From: CAZTHK01 sp964613215
Lineage (GTDB): Bacteria > Krumholzibacteriota > Krumholzibacteriia > Krumholzibacteriales > CAZTHK01
Direction of reading: 5' to 3'
NCBI GenBank assembly: GCA_964613215.1
Contig: CAZTHK010000016.1
Location: forward strand, 1 to 64,000
Length of the DNA stretch: 64,000 bases
Shown here: positions 1-10,000 of the stretch, one piece after another
Layout of the letters: each line of letters starts with the position of its first letter
How positions within the stretch are numbered: the first letter of the stretch is position 1
Position numbers and translations under genes: made by a program
The notes under the pieces: generated by a model
What the model saw: only the letters and a program-made list of their open reading frames with translations
Databases searched by the model: none
What the model was told of the DNA's origin: nothing

Positions 1-60
1 TTTACCGGTTCCTTCAACCGCAGTGAGGTGGTGAAGGGTACGGTGGTGCTGTTGAGATAA
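1..60 (+). CDS. 3' end of a probable exported protein with a C-terminal sorting-type tail (partial)
   Basis: Only the last 19 codons and the TAA are in the window. They end in a short basic and hydrophobic strand, VVKGTVVLLR. The minus-strand secreted protein ending at 16529 finishes in a very similar way (RKLVLLR), and so does the M6 protease ending at 4339 (KFAIVR). Such endings are typical of FlgD-Ig or type IX-like C-terminal domains, so this may be the end of another exported protein. The tail is too short to name the protein. Confidence 0.5.
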   Translation, partial: FTGSFNRSEVVKGTVVLLR

Positions 61-123
61 AATGGTAGCATGATGATAAATAAATTATTATTTTAATTAG
101 GTTTCAACCTCGAAGGAGTTCCT

Positions 124-1116
124 ATGAAAAGACTTATTACAATAGTTTTCCTGACCACAGCAATGATTTCTCTTCTGTCCAGTTACACCCTGGCTCAGGG
201 GGAGGCTGGAGCACACAGTTTAATCATTCAGCCCAGTGCCAGGGCTAACGGCATGGGGCAGTGTTATGCATCTATTGCCAACGATGCTACCGGCATATGG
301 TGGAATCCGGGGGGGCTGGCATTTGTAGGGAAGAGCGTGGATTTGATGCATACGCAACTGGTACCCGACCTTGCCTCTGACGTTTACTATGAGTATTTCG
401 GAGGTATTATGCCCCTGGAGGGTCTGGGAAACGTTGGACTTTCTTTTATCTACCTTACTTATGGAGAGTGGGAGGGGCGTGATGAGGAGAACAACTATCT
501 GGGAAAGTTCACCTCCTGGGAGGTTGCTCCCACCATCCATGGTTCGCTGAAGATCACTGATAATATTGGGATAGGTATGAATCTGAAGTTTGTCTATATC
601 AGTCTGGCTCCTCCGGAAGCTACTGTGGAAGGCCAGGCTGGCAGAGGACACTCGGTAGCAGTGGATGCGGGCGCTTTATGGAAGATTCCGGACTTCAGCA
701 TGTTCGGATTCAGAGTGTCCAGCCTCAATCTGGCCATGTGTGTAAACAATCTGGGACCGTCCATAACCTATATAAACAGAGATCAGGCAGCTTCTCTTCC
801 CAGAAACTTGAGAGTGGGCGCAGCCTATTCTCCGGTCAGCAGCAAAACTGCTGAGCTTACCGTGGTAACGGAAGTCAACAGACCTCTTGTAGAGTTTGAT
901 CGTTCCAATACCTATCACGCTGGTGTGGAATTCGAGTATGCCAATCTGCTGGCGGTCCGGGGTGGATATGTTAACGATGAAGATGGCCATATAAATGATC
1001 CTACCTATGGCCTGGGATTCATTATCAAGGATAACATCCGTTTTGACTGGGCCAGTATTCCCCAGGCCGAAGAACTTGACAGGGTCCACCGCTGGTCCAT
1101 AGGTATGAATTTCTAG
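124..1116 (+). CDS. PorV/PorQ-like outer-membrane beta-barrel protein
   Basis: A 330-residue protein with a clear signal peptide (MKRLITIVFLTTAMISLLSSYTLAQ). The mature start, with 'SARANGMGQCYASIANDATGIWWNPGG' character at about residues 37-63, is the hallmark of the PorV/PorQ/UPF0164 family of FadL-like barrels. In Bacteroidota PorV shuttles type IX cargo to the surface attachment complex. The chain ends in an aromatic residue (GMNF), as barrels do. AAGGAG lies seven bases ahead of the ATG. The M6 protease begins 22 bases downstream and carries a sorting-like C-terminus, so a barrel-plus-cargo pairing is a reasonable inference. Family assignment is good; a role in export is inferred. Confidence 0.8.
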   Translation: MKRLITIVFLTTAMISLLSSYTLAQGEAGAHSLIIQPSARANGMGQCYASIANDATGIWWNPGGLAFVGKSVDLMHTQLVPDLASDVYYEYFGGIMPLEGLGNVGLSFIYLTYGEWEGRDEENNYLGKFTSWEVAPTIHGSLKITDNIGIGMNLKFVYISLAPPEATVEGQAGRGHSVAVDAGALWKIPDFSMFGFRVSSLNLAMCVNNLGPSITYINRDQAASLPRNLRVGAAYSPVSSKTAELTVVTEVNRPLVEFDRSNTYHAGVEFEYANLLAVRGGYVNDEDGHINDPTYGLGFIIKDNIRFDWASIPQAEELDRVHRWSIGMNF

Positions 1117-1138
1117 ATGCAGCATAGAGGCAACCGGA

Positions 1139-4100
1139 ATGTTACATAAGATTGATTTGCATAAATGTCTGGTGGTGGTAATACTAATTCTTGTATTTGC
1201 CACCGCAGCGGGCCGGGGCAGAGTGCGGCGGGGTGGTGCTATTCCTGTTTTCAGGAAGACGCCGGATGGGAATTTTGTCTGGAACGGGAGCTTTATAGAT
1301 TCTGTTCCGGAGATTGCCTCGCGGGTGAGGGTATCTCCCTTCGATAAACCGTCCACCAGAAAATTGGTGGGAAGAAAACGAAGGCCGGGACGCGATTTGC
1401 TGAGATTTTATTCGGGCGTAGATACCGTAAAGGTAATGCTGTTCAGGGTTGCTTTTCTGAGCGACCGTAAGGATAAGCTTTCCAGTATCAATACTGGTGG
1501 GGATTTCGACCTCACTTCACCCGATACCACCTCTATTATCGATCCCGCTCCTCACAACCGTGATTATTTCGACTCTCACATGAAGGGTCTCCGAAATTAC
1601 TATCATTTTCAGTCCTGCGGTAAACTGGAGATAATATGGGATGTACTGCCGAGAGGGCAGAACGAAAGCTACAAGCTGAGTGATATAGCTGACTATGGCC
1701 CCGGAGAAAGCGAGGTATGGACCACCGGCAGGATAGTGGACTTTCTGCACGATTGTGTTATGGCTGCGGACGCAGAACTGGCCGAACAGGGATATCCGGT
1801 CAGTTTCGGCGATTATGATGCCATAATAATGGCCCATGCCGGGGCCAATATGCAGAGTGACGTGGACTACGATACTCCCAATGATTTTCCCTCCCTGTAC
1901 GCCAGATTAGGCACTGAGGATGAAATTATTGTGGATGGAGGGCGGACGGTTTTAAGGGAGATATCGGCCATTCCTGAAACTGCCAGCCAGGACGGATATA
2001 TTGGCGGAATCGCTGCGGTACTGGCGCATGAATTCGGTCATGCCCTGGGCCTGCCCGACCTGTATAACATATATACCAACGGCTCCGCCATCGGGGGATG
2101 GGGTAACATGGACAGCGGGGGCCAGCTTCCGGTATATCTTCAGGACAGGAACGGGAAGGTTTATTATGTAGAGGGGTTGATACCCTCGGGGCATTGTGCC
2201 TGGTGCAGGGAGTACCTGGGATGGTTGGACATACGTACGGTGGATACCTTCGATAACAGTATATCACTTCCTGCGGTGGAGAAATGTCCGGCCCGGGCAA
2301 TAAAGGTGGAGGCCGCCGCCGACGAATATTTCCTTATCGAGAACAGGGCGGCGGAACTGGATGACAGCCTGACCTACTTTCTGGCAGATTCCAACGGTGT
2401 GGTGGTGGGTATGGGCAATTCCAGGAGTTCGCTGGTAAACGGCTATGATATTATTCTTCCCACGGAAGATGTGGAGGAGATATCTCACCGGAGTGGTCCG
2501 GGAATACTGGTCTGGCATATCGACCGGGGTCTGATAGAGCAGAGATGGGAGGCCAATGAGGTAAATTCACTTACCCCCCTGGCTGTATCCATGCTGGAGG
2601 CAAACGGGGTGGTGGACCTGGGGGATCCAAGCTCCCCCTATGGGTTGGGGTGGTGGGATGATGCATATTTTGCGGGCAATAACACCACTCTTTCTGATTC
2701 CACCCTTCCCTCCTCCTGGAGTAACTGGAACGTTCCCACCGGAGTGAGGGTAGAAAACATATCCGTCCGGGATACCCTGATGCATTTCGGTGCTGGAATC
2801 AGGGCGGTCAGGCACTCTGCTGAGATGGTTGAAGATATAGAAGCTGTACCGGGATCACCACTGCCGCTGCAGGAATCTTTCAGTGGATTGGTAGTGGATG
2901 AAGATGGACGGGGCTGGGTGACAGGCGCTGATACTGCTGTCTTTAATCTGGCTGACAGTATAATTTTCCCCATGGCACATCATCACCGTTTCGGTGGAGG
3001 CCAGGGAGCGATAGCGGTGGCAGAGAAGTCAGGGCTGGTGCACCTCTACCGGAAAAGCGGGGGGGAGTATTCCGGCTGGCCTGTGGAACTGGGTTCGGTT
3101 CCTGTTTCCGCGCCGGTTATTTTTTCTGCGGGAGATAACTATTATCTGGCCGTAGCTGACCACGACGGATACCTTCATGTATTTAACAGGGAGGGGGAGG
3201 AGATGGCGGGGTTGCCCATATACATGAACCGGATTCTGTCAAATCTGGTGGTTTCCAGAGATTCAACCGGGGAGGCGGAGTGGTTATACTTCCTTTTTGA
3301 GCAGCAGGAGGGAGAGAGAATATGGCTTACCAGATTCAAGATAAATGCATCCCTGAGTGTATTTCTGGAGAGGTACGGGGGAGCTGATTATCCGGTTGAT
3401 TTGAGTCGGAGTGAGATTGAAGGAAGAATTGCCCTGCTGGGTGGGGATATCGATCCTAACCTGGAGGGAGATGAAATATATGTAGTTTCATTTGAATCAG
3501 GGAAGATAATGCTGTATGGAAGAGGCGGCATGATAGCCGGTAGAAACAGGGAGAAAAAGATTGAATATTTCCCGGCTCTGCAGGATCTGGATGGAAATAC
3601 CTTCCTGGATCTGATATATACAGATGGTCATACCATCTATGCGATTTCCCCCTCAGGGGCTAATATAGAAGGCTGGCCCAGGACCCTGGGAGAGTACTAC
3701 CGGCTTCCTGCTCAAACTGAGATATCCGCTTCCCTCACCGCCATTTCCTGGGAGGGTGGTGCCAGGGTTTTTGCCGGTACCGGGGACGGTCTTTTGTTTG
3801 TCTACAACGGCAGGGGTGAACTGGTGGAGGGATTTCCACGACGGGTATGCTCCGCCTTTTACGCCGCCCCCGATTTAATGGGTAGTGACGGGGAGGGATT
3901 GTTCTCCTACTATGACGGCGGCGGTTTCAGGTGGAGAAGGATCAATATGGAAACGGGCTGGATGGAACGGGGCTGGGTGGCTGAAATGGCTGATCCATCC
4001 AGGTGCTCCTATGTTCTGCCTTCGGAGGGGTGGAAGCCCCGGGATGTCAGCCGCTGGGTTGCCCTGGATGATAATTTCATAGTTTATCCCAACCCTTCAT

Positions 4101-4339
4101 ACGGAGAGATGGTAAATTTCAAATTTGCCTCTCCCGGGGAGGGAGAAGCCCGGCTGGAGATATTAACGGTTAGCGGAGAGCTGGTGGTGGAAAAGAATAA
4201 GCCCTTGAACGGGGGGGAAACGGATGAGTTTTCGGTACGTTTGAGTGAACAGGCCGGGGGGGTTTATCTTTCCAGGCTAACCGTATTCAGTAATGGGCGA
4301 AAGAGTGAAGCATACAGGAAGTTTGCCATAGTACGCTAA
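1139..4339 (+). CDS. Secreted M6-family metalloprotease with propeller region and C-terminal sorting-like domain
   Basis: 1066 residues with an N-terminal hydrophobic export segment (residues 9-24). The zinc site HEFGH is at 297-301 within HEFGHALGLPDLY, followed by 'GGWGNMDSG', the M6 (immune inhibitor A type) arrangement. Residues of about 590-960 contain repeats around 'GWPVELG', 'GLPIYMN', 'GWPRTLG' and 'GFPRRV', typical of an FG-GAP or quinoprotein-like beta-propeller. The last 85 residues start with 'VYPNPSYGE' and end in KFAIVR, resembling the type A sorting domain of type IX cargo. It lies in the envelope operon directly after the PorV-like gene. It is likely secreted and surface attached or released; its substrate is unknown. 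Confidence 0.85.
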   Translation: MLHKIDLHKCLVVVILILVFATAAGRGRVRRGGAIPVFRKTPDGNFVWNGSFIDSVPEIASRVRVSPFDKPSTRKLVGRKRRPGRDLLRFYSGVDTVKVMLFRVAFLSDRKDKLSSINTGGDFDLTSPDTTSIIDPAPHNRDYFDSHMKGLRNYYHFQSCGKLEIIWDVLPRGQNESYKLSDIADYGPGESEVWTTGRIVDFLHDCVMAADAELAEQGYPVSFGDYDAIIMAHAGANMQSDVDYDTPNDFPSLYARLGTEDEIIVDGGRTVLREISAIPETASQDGYIGGIAAVLAHEFGHALGLPDLYNIYTNGSAIGGWGNMDSGGQLPVYLQDRNGKVYYVEGLIPSGHCAWCREYLGWLDIRTVDTFDNSISLPAVEKCPARAIKVEAAADEYFLIENRAAELDDSLTYFLADSNGVVVGMGNSRSSLVNGYDIILPTEDVEEISHRSGPGILVWHIDRGLIEQRWEANEVNSLTPLAVSMLEANGVVDLGDPSSPYGLGWWDDAYFAGNNTTLSDSTLPSSWSNWNVPTGVRVENISVRDTLMHFGAGIRAVRHSAEMVEDIEAVPGSPLPLQESFSGLVVDEDGRGWVTGADTAVFNLADSIIFPMAHHHRFGGGQGAIAVAEKSGLVHLYRKSGGEYSGWPVELGSVPVSAPVIFSAGDNYYLAVADHDGYLHVFNREGEEMAGLPIYMNRILSNLVVSRDSTGEAEWLYFLFEQQEGERIWLTRFKINASLSVFLERYGGADYPVDLSRSEIEGRIALLGGDIDPNLEGDEIYVVSFESGKIMLYGRGGMIAGRNREKKIEYFPALQDLDGNTFLDLIYTDGHTIYAISPSGANIEGWPRTLGEYYRLPAQTEISASLTAISWEGGARVFAGTGDGLLFVYNGRGELVEGFPRRVCSAFYAAPDLMGSDGEGLFSYYDGGGFRWRRINMETGWMERGWVAEMADPSRCSYVLPSEGWKPRDVSRWVALDDNFIVYPNPSYGEMVNFKFASPGEGEARLEILTVSGELVVEKNKPLNGGETDEFSVRLSEQAGGVYLSRLTVFSNGRKSEAYRKFAIVR

Positions 4340-4354
4340 CCGTGGGGGATTTGA

Positions 4355-5293
4355 ATGCTAATCAGATTTATTGTTTCGATTCCGTTGATTGTTTCCATAA
4401 TTGCAGCTCCTGTCTGCAGTGCCTCCGGAGGTCACCGGGACGGGGGTGAGGAGAATGGGCAGAGGAAATCAGTGTTTGCCTCGATCTCCGGTTATGATAT
4501 GGGCAAGGAGTTTGAACGCCCGGTATTGAAGCTGAAGGGCAAGCGTCTGGAATCACCCGGTATTTCCAGGGAGGAATTCATGAGAGGAAGGGATATGGCA
4601 ACCAGTACGGCTGGGAAAAGAAAGAAGAGGATAGCCATATCCGTGCTTGCCTCCGCAGTGGTGCCCGGCCTGGGACATGCATATCTCTACAGCGGTCAGA
4701 GGGATAATTCCATCCTGCTCAGGATCCCCCTGTTCCTCGCAGCAGAGGGATACTTCTGGTACGGCTACTTTCATAACCATAATAAAGGCAAGGATATAAA
4801 AGAAGATTACATGAATTATGCAGACCAGCACTGGAGCCTGGACAGATTCCTCGATCAGCATCCCTGTTGTGAGGCGGTGGGCGGTTGTGACAGCTGGCAG
4901 CACTATAATGAATATTGCAGTGTGCAGTGCGGCGGGGGTGATTGCATATACTTTCTGTATACCCCCCGCAGTGTGGATGAGGAGGAGTATTACGAGAATC
5001 TGGGTAAATATAAAGCTTTCGTATACGGATGGGATGACTGGGAATCCGGCCAGACTTCGGTTTGGACTCCTCACCGCAACTATTACTGGAGCCTCCGGTC
5101 GGAGAGCGACGATTATCTTCTCCGGGGAGATCAGTATCTGATGCTTCTGATGGTGAACAGGGTGATTTCCATGCTGGATGCCGGCTGGCTGGCTTACCGG
5201 ATGGGCCAGGGCGAGGGGTATGAGAGAAGCTGGTCACTGGAGGCTGGTAGAGGGATAACCGATCCCCGGATTACCTTGAATTACAACTTTTAG
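4355..5293 (+). CDS. Exported or membrane protein of DUF5683-like type with a cysteine-rich patch
   Basis: 312 residues. A signal peptide is followed by a central hydrophobic stretch (about residues 90-135) containing 'SAVVPGLGHAYLYSGQ', the small-residue and Pro-Gly-Leu-Gly pattern found in DUF5683-like proteins of FCB bacteria. The protein two positions on (5304-6125) has the same core (LLLPGLGQYRMG), so the two are probable paralogues. Unlike that one, it carries at least eight cysteines between about residues 173 and 198 (HPCCEAVGGC to GGGDC), suggesting disulfides or metal binding in the envelope. It sits 15 bases after the protease. No function can be assigned. Confidence 0.6.
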   Translation: MLIRFIVSIPLIVSIIAAPVCSASGGHRDGGEENGQRKSVFASISGYDMGKEFERPVLKLKGKRLESPGISREEFMRGRDMATSTAGKRKKRIAISVLASAVVPGLGHAYLYSGQRDNSILLRIPLFLAAEGYFWYGYFHNHNKGKDIKEDYMNYADQHWSLDRFLDQHPCCEAVGGCDSWQHYNEYCSVQCGGGDCIYFLYTPRSVDEEEYYENLGKYKAFVYGWDDWESGQTSVWTPHRNYYWSLRSESDDYLLRGDQYLMLLMVNRVISMLDAGWLAYRMGQGEGYERSWSLEAGRGITDPRITLNYNF

Positions 5294-5303
5294 GGGGTAA
5301 AAT

Positions 5304-6125
5304 TTGAGAAGGATTCTATCTCTGGTATCGATTGTTACAATCACGCTGGCCTGCGGACCGGTTTTTGGTGGTTCTCCATTCCCTTCCAATCACAGCCATC
5401 CGGTATCGGTGGAAATGGAACCGCTCACCCTGAGTATGGGAGTGGGAATATCAGGCCAGCTGATGGGTGAAGAGATGGCCGGAAGTGGAGCTGGTTCGGC
5501 TTATAGAACATACTCGGCATTTCGGGAGGGGGCCTACAGCCTGCTTCTGCCGGGGCTGGGACAGTACCGGATGGGGAGAGAGGTAAGAGCCAAGATATAC
5601 TTCGGGCTGGAAGGAATAGCCTGGATAGCCATGGGAGGATTTCTGTGGCATGGTATGGTCAAGGAATCAACTTACAAGGATTATGCAGTTATATATGCAG
5701 ACGTTTCAGGTACTGAGCATCCCGACAACTACTGGGAAGATGTGGGGCAGTTCCTGAGCAGTGAAGGGACGGGTGGTTACAATGAATATGTCAGGCGGGA
5801 GGCCAGAGATATGTATCCCGATGATAGGGAGGCGATGGAATCTTACTACGATGCCCACAAATACACCGGTGAACTTGCCTGGGACTGGCGTTCCGAGGAT
5901 GAGTATTACCGTTACCGGGCATTGAGGAATGATACCCGGGCGGCTTACCGGAGATCGCTGTATTCTCTCTTTTTCGCTTTTGCCCTGAGGGTGGTAAGCG
6001 CAGTGGATGCGGTCAGAATAGCAAGGAGTGAGAATTCATATTATCAGGGTGATCCCACCTCTGTTTACCTGAAGTTGGATAGTTTTCATGACGGCTTTTC
6101 GCTGGCCATTCAGAAAAGATTCTGA
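5304..6125 (+). CDS. Second DUF5683-like envelope protein, paralogue of the upstream gene
   Basis: 273 residues starting at TTG behind GGGGG at 5292. It has a signal peptide (about residues 1-23), then 'SAFREGAYSLLLPGLGQYRMGREVRAKIYFGLEGIAWIAMGGF', matching the core of the preceding gene in order and spacing. There is a long tyrosine-rich and acidic middle section and a final hydrophobic segment (YSLFFAFALRVVSAVDAV). It ends in QKRF, compatible with an outer-membrane C-terminus. Only ten bases separate it from the previous gene, and its end overlaps possible upstream starts of the next gene. Function unknown; the pairing suggests a shared complex. Confidence 0.6.
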   Translation: MRRILSLVSIVTITLACGPVFGGSPFPSNHSHPVSVEMEPLTLSMGVGISGQLMGEEMAGSGAGSAYRTYSAFREGAYSLLLPGLGQYRMGREVRAKIYFGLEGIAWIAMGGFLWHGMVKESTYKDYAVIYADVSGTEHPDNYWEDVGQFLSSEGTGGYNEYVRREARDMYPDDREAMESYYDAHKYTGELAWDWRSEDEYYRYRALRNDTRAAYRRSLYSLFFAFALRVVSAVDAVRIARSENSYYQGDPTSVYLKLDSFHDGFSLAIQKRF

Positions 6126-6147
6126 CCGGCGGTCAGTGGGAGGGGGG

Positions 6148-7077
6148 TTGAGATTGTCCGGAGGACGGGTCGTTATAATCTCTGTTTTATTGTTCTCTGT
6201 TATTATGGTGGTTGATGCCGCTGGTGTGGATAATAAAGCAGATAGCGATACCCTTGCTGTCAGACTGGAAGCCACCGGTAGAACTTACGGGAACGGTAAG
6301 CTCAGACGGCCGGTAGGGTTATCGGCAGACGGAAGGGGCGGTATTTATACCGCTGATCCGGTCAGCGGGATGATTTATCGATTCTCCCGGGAGGAAGAGC
6401 CGGTTCAGTTCGAGAGGCCTCCCCTTCAGGCTTCCTTCTATCCAATGGACGTTACTGTATATGGTGCTTACATTTATGTGCTGGAGTATTCGGAGAACAG
6501 GCTTCTGAGATATGACCGGAGCGGTTCCTATCTGGATGTACTGATATCATTCCGGCAGATGGAAAGAATACGGCCGGTATCCCTGAACGCCGCTTTGGAT
6601 GGCAGGTTGATATCAACGGATATGGAGAACAACCGGGTGAGGGTATGGTCACCCCTTCTGGATACCGAATTATCATTCGGGGAGTATGGATGGGCGGGTG
6701 GGAATTTCAACAGGCCGGTGGATGGGATTATTTTGCCCGGCGGTGGTATAGCGATAGCCGAAGTGGGTAACAGCAGGGTGCAGCTATTTTCACCTAACGG
6801 TAAGTTCGAGAGGGAGCTGGAGCTGCCGGATACCCTCCAATTCGAAGCTCCCCGGGCATTGGCGGTGGATCAGGAAGGAAACCTTTTTGCAGGTGACAGC
6901 AGAGCAGGAAGAATATTGGTATTCCTTCCCGGGGGTGAATTCGCCGGAAGTTATAACTCATTCGACGGGAACGAAATAGTACCGGTTTCTATGGCTTTGG
7001 GATGGAATTCATATTTATATGTATCCGATCTTCGCTCGCATTCCATACTGGTATTTCGCATAATCTACCCCTCCTGA
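6148..7077 (+). CDS. Exported NHL/SMP-30-like beta-propeller protein
   Basis: 309 residues from the TTG at 6148. An ATG at 6088 would lie inside the upstream gene and add 20 residues ahead of the signal peptide. The TTG follows GGGAGG at 6138-6143 and directly gives a normal signal peptide (RLSGGRVVIISVLLFSVIMVVDAAG). The rest is repeated 'G.G.I..AD.....I..F...G' units, for example 'GGIYTADPVSGMIYRFS', 'VEQEG'-type 'VDQEGNLFAGDSRAGRILVF' and 'LYVSDLRSHSILVF', which build an NHL-like six-bladed propeller. Probably a periplasmic or surface protein-binding scaffold in this envelope operon. No catalytic residues can be pointed to. Confidence 0.65.
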   Translation: MRLSGGRVVIISVLLFSVIMVVDAAGVDNKADSDTLAVRLEATGRTYGNGKLRRPVGLSADGRGGIYTADPVSGMIYRFSREEEPVQFERPPLQASFYPMDVTVYGAYIYVLEYSENRLLRYDRSGSYLDVLISFRQMERIRPVSLNAALDGRLISTDMENNRVRVWSPLLDTELSFGEYGWAGGNFNRPVDGIILPGGGIAIAEVGNSRVQLFSPNGKFERELELPDTLQFEAPRALAVDQEGNLFAGDSRAGRILVFLPGGEFAGSYNSFDGNEIVPVSMALGWNSYLYVSDLRSHSILVFRIIYPS

Positions 7078-7082
7078 ATAAG

Positions 7083-10000
7083 ATGCGGTATATCTGCGTA
7101 ATTTTCCTGGTATTCTTATTATTTTCCGCAGGACTGCCGGGGGAGGCTTTTCCGCAGAAAGACTTGAGATTCGTATCTCCCAGGGATCAGATAAAGGAGG
7201 TGGCCACTTTCAGGCTGGAGGAAGGAACTGCCAGGGTGGAGATGGGTGTGCCGTTTATTGTTCCCGGCAGTGATTCGCTCTCGCTGGGAGGAGTGCCTCT
7301 GAAGAGGGATAAGGATTACCGGATCAATAATCTGAAGGGAGTAATAATCCTTATCAAACCGGTCAAGCAGCACACTGAACTGAAGGTGTTGTACTCCCGC
7401 TACCCTTTTCCATTTTCACCTGTGTTTGCCCGGAGATTCCCGGAGGGGGGAGAAGTATTCCGGCCCTCCGGTGCTGCAGAGAGAGGACCAGCTCCGGGTA
7501 AGGGAAGAACGATCAGCCCACACCGGTTAAGGCTCTTCGGAAGCAAGACGGTGGGTTTTTCCCTGGGTTCGGGAAGGGGAGTAGGGGTAGATCAGAGTAT
7601 GCGGGTGGAGATCTCCGGAAAGCTGGCTAGGGATCTGGAGGTGGAAGCGTTCCTGACCGATGATGATATGCCCATCCAGCCGGAGGGCAGCACAGAGGAG
7701 TTGAGGCATCTGGAGAAAGTTTCCATTCAGATACGCAGCCGGCATACCAGGACACGGCTGGGAGATCTCTCCGCCGGTATGGAGTGGGCGCAATTTTCCT
7801 CCTACCAGAGAGATTTGAGGGGAATTGTATCAGAAGTTAATGTGGGAAATCAGAAAATTACCGGTGGTGCTGGAATGACCAAAGGGAGGTTCAGACGGGT
7901 GGATTTCTTCGGCAGAGAGGGAGTGCAGGGACCCTATGAATTGCTGGAGGCCCGAAGATTCGATGCGGTGGTTATTCTCTCGGGTACTGAAACGGTTTAT
8001 CTCGACGGAAGGCGTCTCAGGAGGGGGAGGGAGAATGATTATACCATAGATTATAACCGGGCCACTGTAACCTTCACCGAGGAGAGCCCCGTCACCGCCG
8101 ATTCGGAGATTGTGGTGGAGTTCCAGACCAGCGAGGATAATTATGAGAGGAACACGGTATTAGGAGGATGGGAGGCGGGTTGGGGTGACGGCTCGATCTT
8201 ACTGAATACTTCCCTGTTTCAGGAGTGGGATAACCCTGATGAACCGTTACGGGGCAGTTTAACCGATCAGGACATAAGAATAATCGAGCAGGCGGGAGAC
8301 CGTGAGGAGGATGCCATAGCGGATGGAGTGGAGAGAGTCGGAGAAGGAGGAGGATATTATAATATGGACCCGGTGGATTCAGTGTTTGTATTTGCAGAAG
8401 ATGGAGGGGAGTACAGAGTTAATTTCTACAAGGTTGGTTCAGGAGAGGGAGATTACCGGCTGGAGGGTCTCACCTCCAGAGGAGTGGTCAAGTACACCTA
8501 TGTTGGAGAGGGTGAGGGGGATTATGCGGTGGGAAGACCACTTTACCTCCCCCGGAGAAAGAGGATATTTTCCATGGGGGCAAGGGCCTCCCGGGATCAC
8601 CTTTTTCTGGAGTCGGAGGGAAATTTGAGCCTGTACGATCTGAACACCCTTTCCGGCCTGGATGATGACGATAACAGGGGTACAGCTGTTATTCTGAAGG
8701 GAGGGTTGAGGGATATTCCCGTCAGCTCCTCCAGACTGACTATTACCGGGGAATATTCAAGGCTGGAGGACCGTTTCGCAGCTCCCGACCAGGTCAGGAG
8801 GTCTTACTTCTACAGGGACTGGAACCTGCGGGATGTACCACTGGTGGGAACAGAGAATATAGCCGGAGCCGCCCTTAACTGGGAGAGTAAGGAGCACTGG
8901 CGTTTCAGTGCGGATTCCAGATATCTATCCAGGGGGAATGATCTTTCCGCCACCAAGAATGAAGTGGATTTTACTCTGGGAGATATCCGGGAGAGGGGGT
9001 TGAATCTTACCGGCTTCGATTCCAGGGTCAATGACAGCCGGGACAGAACATTCGGAAGAGGAGAAATAAGATACGCCCTGTGGCATATGGTTCCCTCCCT
9101 CTCGCTGGAATCGGAGCGGTACCGTAATTTCACCGCCCCCCGTGACACCGGCAGATACTATTACCAGGGCAGCCTTTCCCTTGGTACCAGAGAGACCGGG
9201 AATTTCACCGGCGCTGTCTCATACACCGGAAGAAGGACCGATTACCTCACTCCTGCAGGAGGGGAATGGTTCAGGGGAAGGGATAATGATGAGATTTCGG
9301 TAAAAGGCACCTACTCGGGTGGTAACAGAACGGTGGAAATTTCCGTCCATCACAGGGAGACCAGCTATATAACAGACGGGGCATCCAGCACTTACGATTT
9401 GGCCGGGATCAGTTACCGGGATGGTACCTCCAGTGGATCGGTGGTATCGGACCTGGATTACCGCCTCAGTTCGGGTGAGGAGAGAAGGCAGGAAGAAACT
9501 GTAATATATGTGGGAGAAAACCAGGGTGACTATGACCGGGAAGGGAGGCAGGTTGGTCAGAAGAGGGGGGATTACATGGTGATATACCTTCCCGGAAGCG
9601 AGAAGGAGGCTCTGCGAAAGGTAGAGTTAAACTGGCATTTGAATCTGGGTGAGGGTATTTACGGTATGGGCGACCGGCCTGAGAAGGGACCCGGACTGTT
9701 TTCCCTGATACGCAGAAATGTTTCCTGCGATCAGTTCTTTTCGGTGTTAGAGAAGTCTACCACCGGCGATCTGATCGATCTTTATTTTCTTTCACCTCAC
9801 ATCCTTCAGAGGGATGACGTAACCATCTATGGTAACTGTAAGTTCAGACAGGAGTGGAGCTTTCTCAATTCGGTCAAGAAGTACGATCTCCGGCTCAGGT
9901 TCTACCGCCGGGATGAGGAGGATAACCGTTCACGGGGAGTTCCGATCGAACGCTTTTTACGGAGTGTGAGAGTGACCGCCGAGGCGGCCCCCTGGTCGCG

